From assembly GCA_964389025.1 (NCBI GenBank), contig CAYMCQ010000021.1:1-56112 (forward strand): 56,112 nucleotides of DNA, in the 5' to 3' direction. The position numbers and the translations under genes were made by a program. How positions within the stretch are numbered: position 1 is the first letter of the stretch; each line of letters begins with the position of its first letter. Shown one piece after another: positions 45,185 to 53,645 of this stretch. The DNA comes from CAYMCQ01 sp964389025 (GTDB taxonomy: Bacteria; Verrucomicrobiota; Verrucomicrobiia; Limisphaerales; CAYMCQ01). A model generated the notes under the pieces. That model had not been told where the DNA came from and made no database searches. It saw only the letters and a program-made list of their open reading frames with translations.

Positions 45185-47510
45185 GGCTGGAAATCAATTC
45201 GCGAACTTTCTCAGGTTCGTTTGTCGGCGGCTTGCAGGAAGTTCCAGTGCAAAGATAAACCACCGCGCCATCTTTCGCTGGCAACTTGCGGGCGAATTCC
45301 TCGACTGCGCCCGTGTTTCCAAGCACAACTTTGTTCGGCTGATAAACGGAATGAATCGCGCGCAACAGTTCGCGCGCTTTGGCGGACCGCGGATCGCCGG
45401 CGACGACGGCGCGGCGCGGTTCCTCGAGTGAAAAATCCAGCGCGGCAAGCATGTAGGGAACGGCCTGCGGCATTTGCTGAAGACGCATTGAAAAAAACCG
45501 CAAACTTTTTTCCGCTGCGTCGCGAAAGTCTTTCCTGTCAGTGATCGCGCCCAGTTTCAGCAGCGCAAGAATCGCGACGGAATTTCCGGACGGCTCCGCG
45601 CCATCGTAATCCTCCTTCACACGCAGGATCAAATCTTTGGCGTCTGGCGGGCTTTGCCAAAAACCGCCTTCGTCTTTGTCGTAAAATTTTGCGAGCATCG
45701 CCTCGGAAAGCGCAATGGCGAAATCCAGATGCTTCGGCTCCAGCGTGGCTTCATACAAATCAATAACGCCACCGAGAAGAAAAGCGTAGCCGTCGAGAAG
45801 CTGGACGTTGTCCCGCTCTCCATCGCGCCAGCGGTGGAAAAGTAGGGCAGGCATCTTGCCTGCCCGCGCCGACGAAGTCGGCGGAGATTGTTTTGCATCC
45901 AAATGCTCGCGCTCGCGCGCGCGCTGGGCAGGCTGGAAGCCTGCCCTACTTTGTTGTGCATCGCCTGTTTCGACCCACAACTTCGCCTGGATGCACGCCA
46001 AATTCCTTTCGGCTGCGGCGCGGTATTTTTCATCGCCAAGCACGGCATAGGCCCGCGCCATCGCACCAAGCATCAAGCCGTTCCACGAAGCCAGCACTTT
46101 GTCGTCACGATGCGGCCGGATGCGCTTTTCACGGGCGGCAAACATTTTTTCCTTCGCTGATTCGAGCAACTCAAAACTGGTAGGGCCGACCTGCTGGTCG
46201 GCCTGGACGCGCGGCAGCGCGTCCCTACCTGAAAGTGGACTGACGACGCTCAAAACATTCTGGTTCGGCAGCGGCGTCGGATGGCTGTGGTCAACGAAGT
46301 TTCCTTTGTCTGTCACGCCGAAATATTTTACAGCCACTTTGAATTCATCCGGCGCAAGCAACTTTTCCAACTCGGCACGCGTCCAGCAGAAGAATTTTCC
46401 CTCGTGACCCTCGCTGTCGGCGTCTTCGGCGGAAAAAAATCCGCCATCGGGATGCGTCATGTCGCGCAAAACATAGGCGATGATGTCGCGGGCGACATCG
46501 GCGTGGCGTTTGTCGCCGCTGATGACGAACGCATCAAGATACAAATTCAGTAACTGCGCGTTGTCATAGAGCATCTTCTCGAAGTGCGGCACGAGCCACT
46601 CGGCGTCCACGGAGTAGCGCGCAAAACCGCCGCCGAGCTGGTCGTGGATTCCCCCCGCTGCCATTCGGTCGCAAGTATGCAACACCATTTGAATCGCCTC
46701 GTCGTCTTTGAAATGGTTTCCGTAGCGGAACAAAAACGACGGATGACTTGGCGAAGGAAATTTCGGCGCGGTGCCGAAGCCACCGTTGATCGGGTCGTAG
46801 CCCTGCTTCAATTGCCCGCCCGCATCGCGAATCGTGTCGCGGGTGAGCAAAAGCAAATTGGTCTGCTGCTTTTGCGAAACGTGTTCGTCTAGCGCGCGAT
46901 GGATTTGCTCGGCGGAGTTGACGACTTCCTCGTGGCGCGTTTGCCAGGCGTCGCTGATTTGTTTGAGCACGTCGAGAAACGCGGGCTGGCCGTATTTACT
47001 GGCTGGCGGAAAATAAGTGCCGCCAAAAAACGGCTTCAAATCCGGCGTGAGAAAAACATTCAGCGGCCAGCCGCCGTGGCCGAAGCGCGCCTGCACAAAC
47101 GTCATGTAAATCTGGTCAACGTCGGGCCGCTCCTCGCGGTCAACCTTGATGCAGACAAAATGTTCGTTGAGAAATTTCGCGACGTCTTCGCTCTCGAACG
47201 ATTCGCGCTCCATGACGTGACACCAATGGCAGGTCGAGTAACCGATGCTGAGAAAAACCGGCTTTATCTCCCGCCGCGCTTTCTCGAAAGCCTCGTCACC
47301 CCACGCAAACCAGTCCACAGGATTGTGCGCGTGCTGGAGCAGGTAGGGGGATTTTTCGCGCGCGAGCCGGTTGGTGTGCGCGTGGGTCGCGGGCGGATTC
47401 GTTGCGTTCATCACGGGAGAAATTTTTTTGCCGTCGCCATTTTCCATTTTGCACGCGGTCAAAACGAGCGCAGACAACAGCGCGGAGGCAATGACCACGT
47501 GCTTGAACAT
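45180..47510 (-). CDS. YyaL/DUF255 thioredoxin-domain lipoprotein with two in-frame palindromic inserts
   Basis: A 776-residue protein of the YyaL/spermatogenesis-associated-20 family. A lipoprotein leader ends LVLTAC (Cys20). The thioredoxin-like domain has GYSTCHWCHVMERESF (CHWC 94-97), LNEHFVCIKVDREERPDVDQ and PLNVFLTPDLKPFFGGTYFP. The rest is an alpha/alpha six-hairpin domain (FARYSVDAEWLVPHFEKMLYD, SWNGLMLGAMARAYA). Activity is unknown. Residues 428-444 come from a 51-bp palindromic element (46179-46229) and residues ~521-556 from a 108-bp one (45842-45949); both keep the frame, and sit in loops. The usual family lacks the leader, so surface location is notable. Confidence 0.88.
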   Translation of the reverse strand: MFKHVVIASALLSALVLTACKMENGDGKKISPVMNATNPPATHAHTNRLAREKSPYLLQHAHNPVDWFAWGDEAFEKARREIKPVFLSIGYSTCHWCHVMERESFESEDVAKFLNEHFVCIKVDREERPDVDQIYMTFVQARFGHGGWPLNVFLTPDLKPFFGGTYFPPASKYGQPAFLDVLKQISDAWQTRHEEVVNSAEQIHRALDEHVSQKQQTNLLLLTRDTIRDAGGQLKQGYDPINGGFGTAPKFPSPSHPSFLFRYGNHFKDDEAIQMVLHTCDRMAAGGIHDQLGGGFARYSVDAEWLVPHFEKMLYDNAQLLNLYLDAFVISGDKRHADVARDIIAYVLRDMTHPDGGFFSAEDADSEGHEGKFFCWTRAELEKLLAPDEFKVAVKYFGVTDKGNFVDHSHPTPLPNQNVLSVVSPLSGRDALPRVQADQQVGPTSFELLESAKEKMFAAREKRIRPHRDDKVLASWNGLMLGAMARAYAVLGDEKYRAAAERNLACIQAKLWVETGDAQQSRAGFQPAQRAREREHLDAKQSPPTSSARAGKMPALLFHRWRDGERDNVQLLDGYAFLLGGVIDLYEATLEPKHLDFAIALSEAMLAKFYDKDEGGFWQSPPDAKDLILRVKEDYDGAEPSGNSVAILALLKLGAITDRKDFRDAAEKSLRFFSMRLQQMPQAVPYMLAALDFSLEEPRRAVVAGDPRSAKARELLRAIHSVYQPNKVVLGNTGAVEEFARKLPAKDGAVVYLCTGTSCKPPTNEPEKVRELISSR
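45842..45949. repeat. 108-bp palindromic element in frame in the DUF255 gene
   Basis: Left hairpin 45842-45865 and right hairpin 45926-45949 are complementary over most of 24 bp (gtagggcaggc...gcctgccc ends). Each arm is itself a hairpin. Length is exactly 36 codons. The encoded stretch includes RAGFQPAQ and RAGKMPALL. Confidence 0.85.
46179..46229. repeat. 51-bp palindromic element in frame in the DUF255 gene
   Basis: Starts ggtagggccgac and ends gcgtccctacc, with two internal hairpins. Exactly 17 codons, beginning on a codon boundary of the minus-strand gene (residues 428-444, GRDALPRVQADQQVGPT). The same repeat lies at 45135-45184 in the opposite orientation. Confidence 0.88.
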
Positions 47511-47633
47511 TTTGCGGAAGTTACCGCCTCTTGAAGCGCGGCGCAACCGCCGTCGCGTCGAAGCGATGCCATGGGCGTCCGGAAGCTGGAAGAAATACAT
47601 CGTCACGATGATTGCGCTGGAATAAATTCGCGC

Positions 47634-48404
47634 GTGCTTTCGGAAAAACCATGGAAGTTGGAATCGGTCGCGCTACTGATTGGAGCGATTATCAGCTGTT
47701 GGTTATTCGGTGGAATTGGTGTTCAAGTGTTGCGGCATTTTCTTGGCTCGACAAGCGGCGCTGCGCAAACCGCGACGCTGCTCGCGGCCGCGCTGAGTTT
47801 TCAAGGCGCAACGCTCGTTCTGGCAAATTTCTTTCTTCGCCGACATGGAACCAACTGGAGCGACGCCTTCGGCTTCAAACTTCGCCCCAAGGAAGCCGCA
47901 CTGATCGGGCTAGCCGTCGCGTTCGCGTTTTTGCCGATCGGATGGATTTTGCAAACGGTTTCGTTAAAAGTCCTGGGCCAGTTCGACGTGAAAGTGGTCG
48001 AGCAACAGGCTGTCCAAGTGCTCAGAGTCGCGCAATCGTGGCCGAACCGTTTTGTGCTGGGCATCGTGGCCATCGCGCTTGCGCCCGCAGCCGAGGAAAT
48101 TTTATTTCGCGGAATTTTTTATCCGGCGGTCAAGCAATTCTGGTCGCGACGCGTGGCGCTTTGGTCCACGTCGCTGATCTTCGCCGTGATCCACTCCAAC
48201 TTCGGCGCAATTTTCGAGCTGAAATTTTCAGCATTCGTCTCGACTTTGGGAACTTTTTTGCCGCTGACTCTGCTGGCGATGGTCCTCGCCGAACTATACG
48301 AAAGAACTGGAAACCTGCTGGCGCCAATCGCCGCCCACAGCGCCTTCAACACGGCGAATTTCGTGATGCTTTTCGTGATGCAAAATCTTTCAGTCCAGCC
48401 ATGA
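47634..48404 (+). CDS. CPBP-family intramembrane glutamic protease
   Basis: A 256-residue CPBP (Abi/CAAX-like) membrane protein with about seven to eight helices. Motif 1 is APAAEEILFRGIFYP (EExxxR), motif 2 FAVIHSNFGAIFE and motif 3 IAAHSAFNTANF. CPBP enzymes cleave membrane proteins or prenylated peptides; some defend bacteriocin producers. GTG at 47634 is preferred to the ATG at 47571, whose extra residues look unstructured. It is divergent from the DUF255 gene and overlaps thiL (ATGA). Confidence 0.83.
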   Translation: MLSEKPWKLESVALLIGAIISCWLFGGIGVQVLRHFLGSTSGAAQTATLLAAALSFQGATLVLANFFLRRHGTNWSDAFGFKLRPKEAALIGLAVAFAFLPIGWILQTVSLKVLGQFDVKVVEQQAVQVLRVAQSWPNRFVLGIVAIALAPAAEEILFRGIFYPAVKQFWSRRVALWSTSLIFAVIHSNFGAIFELKFSAFVSTLGTFLPLTLLAMVLAELYERTGNLLAPIAAHSAFNTANFVMLFVMQNLSVQP

Positions 48405-49333
48405 ACGAGCTTGAACTGATCCAACGTTTGACTCGATTGCTGCCGAAAAACGAATCGGTCGTCGCGGGCGCCGGCGACGATTGCGCGGTGATTGATGTTG
48501 GTTTGCCGGAAAGATTTCTGCTGTTCAAGACGGACGCCGTCGTCGAAGGAATTCATTTCACGCGCGAAATGCCGCCGGAGAAAATCGGCCACAAGGCGCT
48601 GGCGCGATGCCTTAGCGACATCGCGGCGATGGCGGGCGAACCGGGGTCTGCGCTGGTGACGATCGGATTGCCGGAGAAATTTGATGCGGGTATCGTGGAA
48701 AAAATTTACGACGGCATGAGCGCGTTGGCGAAAAAATACGGGGTGGCAATCGTCGGCGGCGAAACGACGACGAATCCCGAGCGCATTTTTATTTCTGTGG
48801 CGTTGATTGGATTTGTGGCGCGGGACAAAGCCGTTCTTCGGTCCGGCGCGAAAATTGGCGATGCGCTGTTTGTGACCGGCGAACTTGGCGGCTCGCTCGC
48901 GGGAAAGCATCTGGATTTCGAGCCACGCATCACTGAAGCGCGCTGGCTCGCGGAGAATTTTTCCGTCCACGCGATGATTGACTTGAGCGACGGTCTGGCT
49001 GGCGATTTGCGGCATCTTTTGGACGCGAGCAAAGTCGGCGCTGAGTTGCTTTCGGACGCAATCCCAATCAGCCGCGCAGCCAGGTTGAATTTCAAATCCG
49101 AAAGTTCGAAGAAGCCGCCGTTGCTCGCGGCGCTGACGGACGGGGAGGATTTTGAATTATTGTTTGCCGTTGCCGGCAAAGACGCTGTGCCGCTGCTCGA
49201 CGCGTGGAAGAAAAAATTTCCTGGCGTTAAGCTGACGTGCGTCGGGAAAATCACGTCCGGCCACGGCGTCACGATTCGCGACAAGAAAGGCGCGCGGCCG
49301 CTCACAGCACATGGCTACGTTCATTTCTCATAG
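48401..49333 (+). CDS. thiL: Thiamine-monophosphate kinase
   Basis: A 310-residue ATP-dependent kinase forming thiamine diphosphate. AGAGDDCAVID, LFKTDAVVEGIHFT, the KALARCLSDIAAMAGEPGSAL block, YGVAIVGGETTTNP and the C-terminal ALTDGEDFELLF are typical of the ThiL/PurM-like fold. ATG at 48401 overlaps the CPBP stop, and the end overlaps tsaE by 23 bp. The CPBP-thiL-tsaE-tsaB series is probably one transcript. Confidence 0.93.
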   Translation: MNELELIQRLTRLLPKNESVVAGAGDDCAVIDVGLPERFLLFKTDAVVEGIHFTREMPPEKIGHKALARCLSDIAAMAGEPGSALVTIGLPEKFDAGIVEKIYDGMSALAKKYGVAIVGGETTTNPERIFISVALIGFVARDKAVLRSGAKIGDALFVTGELGGSLAGKHLDFEPRITEARWLAENFSVHAMIDLSDGLAGDLRHLLDASKVGAELLSDAIPISRAARLNFKSESSKKPPLLAALTDGEDFELLFAVAGKDAVPLLDAWKKKFPGVKLTCVGKITSGHGVTIRDKKGARPLTAHGYVHFS

Positions 49334-49769
49334 CCCGGAAGATACCGCGTCGCTCGGCGAGCAATGGGGGCGCGCGGCGGAGCGCGGACTCGTCATCGGA
49401 CTGACCGGCGGACTTGGCGCGGGAAAAACGCATCTCGTCAAAGGCGTCGCGCGCGGGCTTGGCGTCCCGTCACGGGTGCATTCGCCGACGTTCACCCTGG
49501 TCAACGAATATGGCGGCGGGCGGCTGAAACTTTTTCATCTGGATTTGTATCGGCTGAATTCGCAGGCGCAAATTCTCGGCGCGGGGCTGGAAGAATTTTT
49601 GCAGCCGGACGGCATGACGGTGATTGAGTGGGCGGAGAGATGGATTGTTGAGGGCGTCCAAAGCCCAAAGTCTAATGCCCAAAGTTTTGCATTTCGTTAT
49701 CGTTCCGTGCGAATTGAAGTCCTGAGTGAAACCGAACGGCGAATCACGTATGAAGATTTTGGCGATTGA
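49311..49769 (+). CDS. tsaE: tRNA threonylcarbamoyladenosine biosynthesis ATPase TsaE
   Basis: A 152-residue P-loop ATPase of the t6A pathway, acting with TsaB and TsaD. The Walker A motif GGLGAGKTHLVKG (from residue 33) is followed by SPTFTLVNEYGGG and HLDLYRLNSQAQ, then GMTVIEWAERW. Residues 116-125 (VQSPKSNAQS) are encoded by a heptanucleotide array (49656-49683), placed between conserved strands near the C terminus. It overlaps thiL at its start and tsaB at its end. Confidence 0.93.
   Translation: MATFISHSPEDTASLGEQWGRAAERGLVIGLTGGLGAGKTHLVKGVARGLGVPSRVHSPTFTLVNEYGGGRLKLFHLDLYRLNSQAQILGAGLEEFLQPDGMTVIEWAERWIVEGVQSPKSNAQSFAFRYRSVRIEVLSETERRITYEDFGD
49656..49683. repeat. Four-copy heptanucleotide array inside tsaE
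   Basis: gtccaaa, gcccaaa, gtctaat, gcccaaa in strict register, starting on the codon boundary of residue 116. The unit gtccaaa is the same as that in the phosphohexomutase gene (54206-54233). Confidence 0.82.
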
Positions 49770-50412
49770 ATTTTCTTCTGGGCAAAGAAGCGTGGCAGTC
49801 GTTGATAGCGACGCCGGCACGAACCAGCGCGTGCTTGGGTCGGCCAAAGACTCAACGCGTCAAACGGCGCCGTTGAGTTTGATCGAAAAAGTTTTGAGCG
49901 AATCGAAAACCGAACGAGAACAAATCGAAGTCATTGCCGTCGGTCTCGGTCCCGGTTCCTATCACGGCATTCGCGCTTCGATCGCACTGGCGCAAGGCTG
50001 GCAACTGGCGGCAGGCAAAATCAAATTGCTGGGTGTCAGCAGCGCGGAGTGTCTGGCGCGAGCGGCGCAATGCCAGAAACATTTTGGCAGAATCCGGGTA
50101 ATCATTGATGCGCAGCGGAATGAGGTTTACCACGCCGTTTACGAAATTAGCGCGACAGCATTCCGAGAGGTGAAATCGCTTTACATCTCTTCCATCGGCG
50201 AAATCCAGGCCAGCGCCCAAACCGACGGGAAAATTGTCGGACCGGAAGTGAAACGATGGTTTGAAGAAGGGATTGAATTGTTTCCAAACGCGGATCTGCT
50301 GGGAGAAATCGCTGCAGGCCGGAGCGATTTTATTCCCGGGGAAAAACTGGAGCCGGTTTATTTGCGCGAGAGCAGCTTCGTGAAAGCGCCGCCACCACGA
50401 GTGGTTTTTTGA
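49750..50412 (+). CDS. tsaB: t6A biosynthesis protein TsaB
   Basis: A 220-residue ASKHA-fold protein, partner of TsaD. MKILAIEFSSGQRSVAVVD and VGLGPGSYHGIRASIALAQGW are diagnostic. The ATG at 49750 gives a 20-bp overlap with tsaE. Length is normal and no insert is visible. The stop is followed by a 288-bp spacer before the pilin-like genes. Confidence 0.92.
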   Translation: MKILAIEFSSGQRSVAVVDSDAGTNQRVLGSAKDSTRQTAPLSLIEKVLSESKTEREQIEVIAVGLGPGSYHGIRASIALAQGWQLAAGKIKLLGVSSAECLARAAQCQKHFGRIRVIIDAQRNEVYHAVYEISATAFREVKSLYISSIGEIQASAQTDGKIVGPEVKRWFEEGIELFPNADLLGEIAAGRSDFIPGEKLEPVYLRESSFVKAPPPRVVF

Positions 50413-50700
50413 TAGCGTATCGTTTGGCGACGCCACTCTTGGTGTATGCCGCCGAACACCCCGGGGCTTACAACGGGACAGTGGTTTTGAGACGGGCAGC
50501 ATCAGCTTCTCTGGGTTTTCAACAAATTCCCATTTCTCTCGATTTGCAGCCCGTTTTTCTGAGAAAAGTTGGACGGCCGTAGCGCAATAGGTTCCGCATG
50601 CCCCGGGGCAAAGTGGCCGCGTCGCTTGGCAAACTAGCTGCTTAATTCGCCTCAGCAATGGCTCTCCAAGAGCGCGAGCCGTATGTCTGCGAGCGAGCAA
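50413..50700. other. Spacer upstream of pilin-like genes with possible structured RNA
   Basis: No convincing protein gene. The sequence from about 50565 shows short stretches like the 5' half of tmRNA (gcatgcc, a short frame ending in KLAA and a stop at 50643, then ttaattcgcc), but no 3' half or T-loop follows. A hairpin (ggctc...gagcc, near 50660-50680) lies just before the pilin start. It could be a leader of the pilin operon; nothing more can be said from sequence alone. Confidence 0.4.
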
Positions 50701-51186
50701 ATGAACATCAGTCCGTTAACGAAACCAAACCCCCGCGCCGGCAACTTCGCTTTCACGCTCGCTGAAGTCATGGTTGGCATCATGGTTATTTCCCTTATGG
50801 GGCTTTCGCTCTACGCGGGCATGTCTATGGGTTTCACGGTGACGCAACTCTCGCGTGAAAACCTCCGCGCAACGCAAATCATGCTCGACCGGGTGGAAGG
50901 CATCCGGCTCTTCAATTGGAACCAGCTTGTTTACAGCAACTGGATTCCTTCGACCTTTACCGAATACTACTACCCGCTGACAAATCTGACTGAGTCACAA
51001 GGAATCACTTACAGAGGCACGACGAGTGTTACAAACGTGACCCTGAGTCCCGCCGCCAGCTACAGCGCCAACATGCGCGCTATTGTCGTAACGGTGACAT
51101 GGACAAATTCCGGCATCCGGCGAACGCGCTCGATGACCACCTACTCGGCCCGCGACGGAATGCAAAATTACATTTACGCCAACTGA
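50701..51186 (+). CDS. Prepilin-like protein (type IV pilin/pseudopilin N terminus)
   Basis: A 161-residue protein with a prepilin leader: GNFAFTLAEVMVGIMVISL contains the cleavage site after the Gly or Ala before FTLAE, the conserved Glu at +5 and the hydrophobic helix. The short C-terminal domain is beta-rich (TEYYYPLTNLTES, RAIVVTVTWTNSG), with a RTRSMTTYSA strand of minor pilins (GspI/PilV-like). The ATG at 50701 is used; 50683 is possible. First of three adjacent surface genes. Confidence 0.85.
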   Translation: MNISPLTKPNPRAGNFAFTLAEVMVGIMVISLMGLSLYAGMSMGFTVTQLSRENLRATQIMLDRVEGIRLFNWNQLVYSNWIPSTFTEYYYPLTNLTESQGITYRGTTSVTNVTLSPAASYSANMRAIVVTVTWTNSGIRRTRSMTTYSARDGMQNYIYAN

Positions 51187-51195
51187 CTTTTTCCC

Positions 51196-51747
51196 ATGAC
51201 ATGCAACAATTCCATCGCCCGTTTGAAAGCACGTTCGTCACGGCTTGCCTTTACGGCAGTGGAGTTTGTCGTTGCTTCCGGCATTTCGGTGATCGTGCTA
51301 GGCGCGGTGGGAGCAACCACCATTTTCACGGCGCGCAGCTTCGTGGCGATGGGCAATTACGCCGACCTCGACCGCCAAAGCCGCAACGCGCTGGACCTTA
51401 TGAGCCGTGAAATCCGCAAAACACTTTCACTCAACTCATTTGCCACGAACAAGCTGATCTTTCAGGATTATGATGGGCTGACAAATCTGAGTTATACATA
51501 CTCGCCCTCGGCAGCCACCTTGACGCGAACGAAGGCCGGGACGAACACGGTTCTCCTCAAGCAATGCGACTATCTCCGGTTTGGCATGTCCCAGCGCAAT
51601 CCTTCCAACAACTTCACCTTCTATCCGGCGACAGACTATTCGAAGGCCAAGCTTCTTGACATCAGTTGGAGGTGTTCGCGTTCGATCATGAACAAGAAGA
51701 TCAACACTGAAAGCGTGCAAACCGCAAAAATTGTCATCCGCAATTAA
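51196..51747 (+). CDS. Prepilin-like minor pilin (GspJ/PilW-type)
   Basis: A 183-residue protein with a variant prepilin leader, RLAFTAVEFVVASGISVIVL; Glu at +5 is kept but the Gly before FT is replaced by Ala. The following DLDRQSRNALDLMSREIRKT matches GspJ/PilW-type minor pilins. It starts 9 bp after the previous gene ends, implying one operon. Probably part of the same pilus or secretion tip. Confidence 0.82.
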   Translation: MTCNNSIARLKARSSRLAFTAVEFVVASGISVIVLGAVGATTIFTARSFVAMGNYADLDRQSRNALDLMSREIRKTLSLNSFATNKLIFQDYDGLTNLSYTYSPSAATLTRTKAGTNTVLLKQCDYLRFGMSQRNPSNNFTFYPATDYSKAKLLDISWRCSRSIMNKKINTESVQTAKIVIRN

Positions 51748-51765
51748 CTCAACCAGAGATTCATT

Positions 51766-53157
51766 ATGAAAATACAAACTCACCCATCAGCAAAAACGGC
51801 AGGCAGCGTCCTCATGACGAGCCTGATGACCGGTGCCACCATCGGCGTAACGCTCGCAAGCTACCTCATCATGGTGCAGCAACAGAACACATCCGTGTTC
51901 CGTTCTCAATCTTGGAACAGCGGCATTTCCATCACGGAAGCCGGCGTCGAAGACGCGATGGCGCATATCAATTCCGATGAAGGCCTCGCCGGTGTTTTCG
52001 CGTCCAACGGCTGGACCGACGCCTCGGGTGGTGTCTATCAGATCAGTCGCTCCATGAGCGGCGGCGGATATTACAACGTCAAAATCGAGACCTCGGGTTC
52101 CTACCCCATCATCACTAGCGAAGGCTTCGCACCCTACACGTATGCCTCCGCAGCAACACCGATGTTTGCTGTGATCGGCAATCCAGACACCGTGACCAGC
52201 AAACCCAAATATCTGACGCGCAAAGTCAAGGTGAACACCAAGCTTGACGGCCTTCTCAACGCCGCAATGGCCGCCAAAGACAGGATTAATCTCAGGGGCA
52301 ATAACATCTCGAGCGACAGCTTTGACAGCTCCAACCCGCTCTACAGCACGGGCGGGCTTTACGATGCGACGAAGAGGAAAGATGGCGGCGATGTCGTCAC
52401 CAACTCCACCCTTACCAATTCGTTGGACGTCGGCAACGCCAACATCAGAGGCACCATCCGCACAGGCCCCAAGGGCTATCCTTCCATCGGCCCAAACGGC
52501 TCCGTCGGTGACAGCGGCTGGGTTGGAGGTGGAAACAAAGGCATTCAATCGGGCCACTTTAATGACGACATGAACGTGACTTGGCCGGATGTCAAGCTGC
52601 CGAACGTAAATTTTGTCACCCCGCCGGTCGTCAACACCAACATCGGCGGCGTCAACTACAAGTATTACCTGACTTCGGGCAACTGGCAGATCGACAACTT
52701 GAATGACTCAGTTTACGTGGATGGCGAAGTGAACGTTTACGTTCCCTGGTGGGGCACTCTCGCCATCAGCGGGACCAAACAGATTTTCATTGCTCCGAAT
52801 GCGCCGTTTGCTCCGCCTACGCACAGCATGAAACTCTATGTCGGCGACCCCAATGCATCCATCGCAGGAAACGGAGTCGTCAACTCCACCGGCATTGCGC
52901 GCAACTTCATATACTACGGCCTGCCCAGCAACACCGGCTTGAGCTACAGCGGCAATTCCGCATTCGTGGGCGTCATTTACGCGCCCAATGCAGTCTTCAC
53001 CCTCGGCGGCGGCGGCAACAACACCTACGATTTTGTCGGTGCCAGTGTTTCCTACCGGGTCAGGATGAATGGTCATTACAACTTCCACTATGACGAAGAC
53101 CTCCGCCAACAAGGCCCCGCCCGCGGGTATATCGCCACCAAGTGGACGGAACTGTGA
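51766..53157 (+). CDS. PilX-like surface protein with large beta-rich domain
   Basis: A 463-residue protein. The N-terminal hydrophobic helix (GSVLMTSLMTGATIGVTLASY) and QSWNSGISITEAGVEDAMAH (where PilX-type proteins have an EAGxE-like helix) suggest a minor pilin. A long Gly/Asn-rich beta region follows, with repeated NxNIxGTI, DSVYVDGEVNVY and FIGVIYAPNAVFTL-type rungs (here FVGVIYAPNAVFTLGGGG) as in beta-helix adhesins. Likely the adhesive tip of the pilus encoded with the two preceding genes. Confidence 0.8.
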   Translation: MKIQTHPSAKTAGSVLMTSLMTGATIGVTLASYLIMVQQQNTSVFRSQSWNSGISITEAGVEDAMAHINSDEGLAGVFASNGWTDASGGVYQISRSMSGGGYYNVKIETSGSYPIITSEGFAPYTYASAATPMFAVIGNPDTVTSKPKYLTRKVKVNTKLDGLLNAAMAAKDRINLRGNNISSDSFDSSNPLYSTGGLYDATKRKDGGDVVTNSTLTNSLDVGNANIRGTIRTGPKGYPSIGPNGSVGDSGWVGGGNKGIQSGHFNDDMNVTWPDVKLPNVNFVTPPVVNTNIGGVNYKYYLTSGNWQIDNLNDSVYVDGEVNVYVPWWGTLAISGTKQIFIAPNAPFAPPTHSMKLYVGDPNASIAGNGVVNSTGIARNFIYYGLPSNTGLSYSGNSAFVGVIYAPNAVFTLGGGGNNTYDFVGASVSYRVRMNGHYNFHYDEDLRQQGPARGYIATKWTEL

Positions 53158-53198
53158 GTCAGGTGCAGGATTCGAATAACAACAATTGGAAATAGCCT

Positions 53199-53486
53199 GT
53201 GACAAGCATACAGACATTCACCCATTCCCCTGAGCGCAATGTGATCCCGCCGAAAAGCGAACGATGCAGCATTGCGCAAAGCGGTCGCGACATGACGCAA
53301 ACCTTTTCTCCGCTCATTATTTGCCTCGTCGTTCTGGTGATAATGCCGCTGTGCATTCCAAACCTCTGGGAAGTTTTATCCGGCGTGCCTGCCATTGCCA
53401 TAGTCGGCTTCTCAGCAGGAACAGTGTTCACATTGGCTGCACTCGCCTGCGCCATTGTCCAACGCGTCAAATCTCCATCGCGATGA
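53199..53486 (+). CDS. Small two-span membrane protein
   Basis: A 95-residue frame; two hydrophobic segments (SPLIICLVVLVIMPLCI and AIAIVGFSAGTVFTLAALACAIV) occupy the second part. The ATG at 53292 (MTQTFSPLII) is a likely true start, giving 64 residues. No family recognised. It may be real given the two well-formed spans. Confidence 0.5.
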   Translation: MTSIQTFTHSPERNVIPPKSERCSIAQSGRDMTQTFSPLIICLVVLVIMPLCIPNLWEVLSGVPAIAIVGFSAGTVFTLAALACAIVQRVKSPSR

Positions 53487-53645
53487 CGGGCGTGAGTTGA
53501 GTCCGTGCAAAGTTATCGCGCCGCGCAACATCGGCAAATCGAACGAGTGAGGACATGCTTTCGATGCTGCACATGGGAGGCTTCTTCTTCTGAAGGGCAA
53601 TTCCCACTTGCCAATGCCGGTGGCGATTTCTAAGTTCAGCGCAAG

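Noticed and set aside
50413..50700. Cyclic-di-GMP riboswitch before the pilin-like genes
   Set aside because: The conserved core sequences of the GEMM riboswitch cannot be found on the plus strand.
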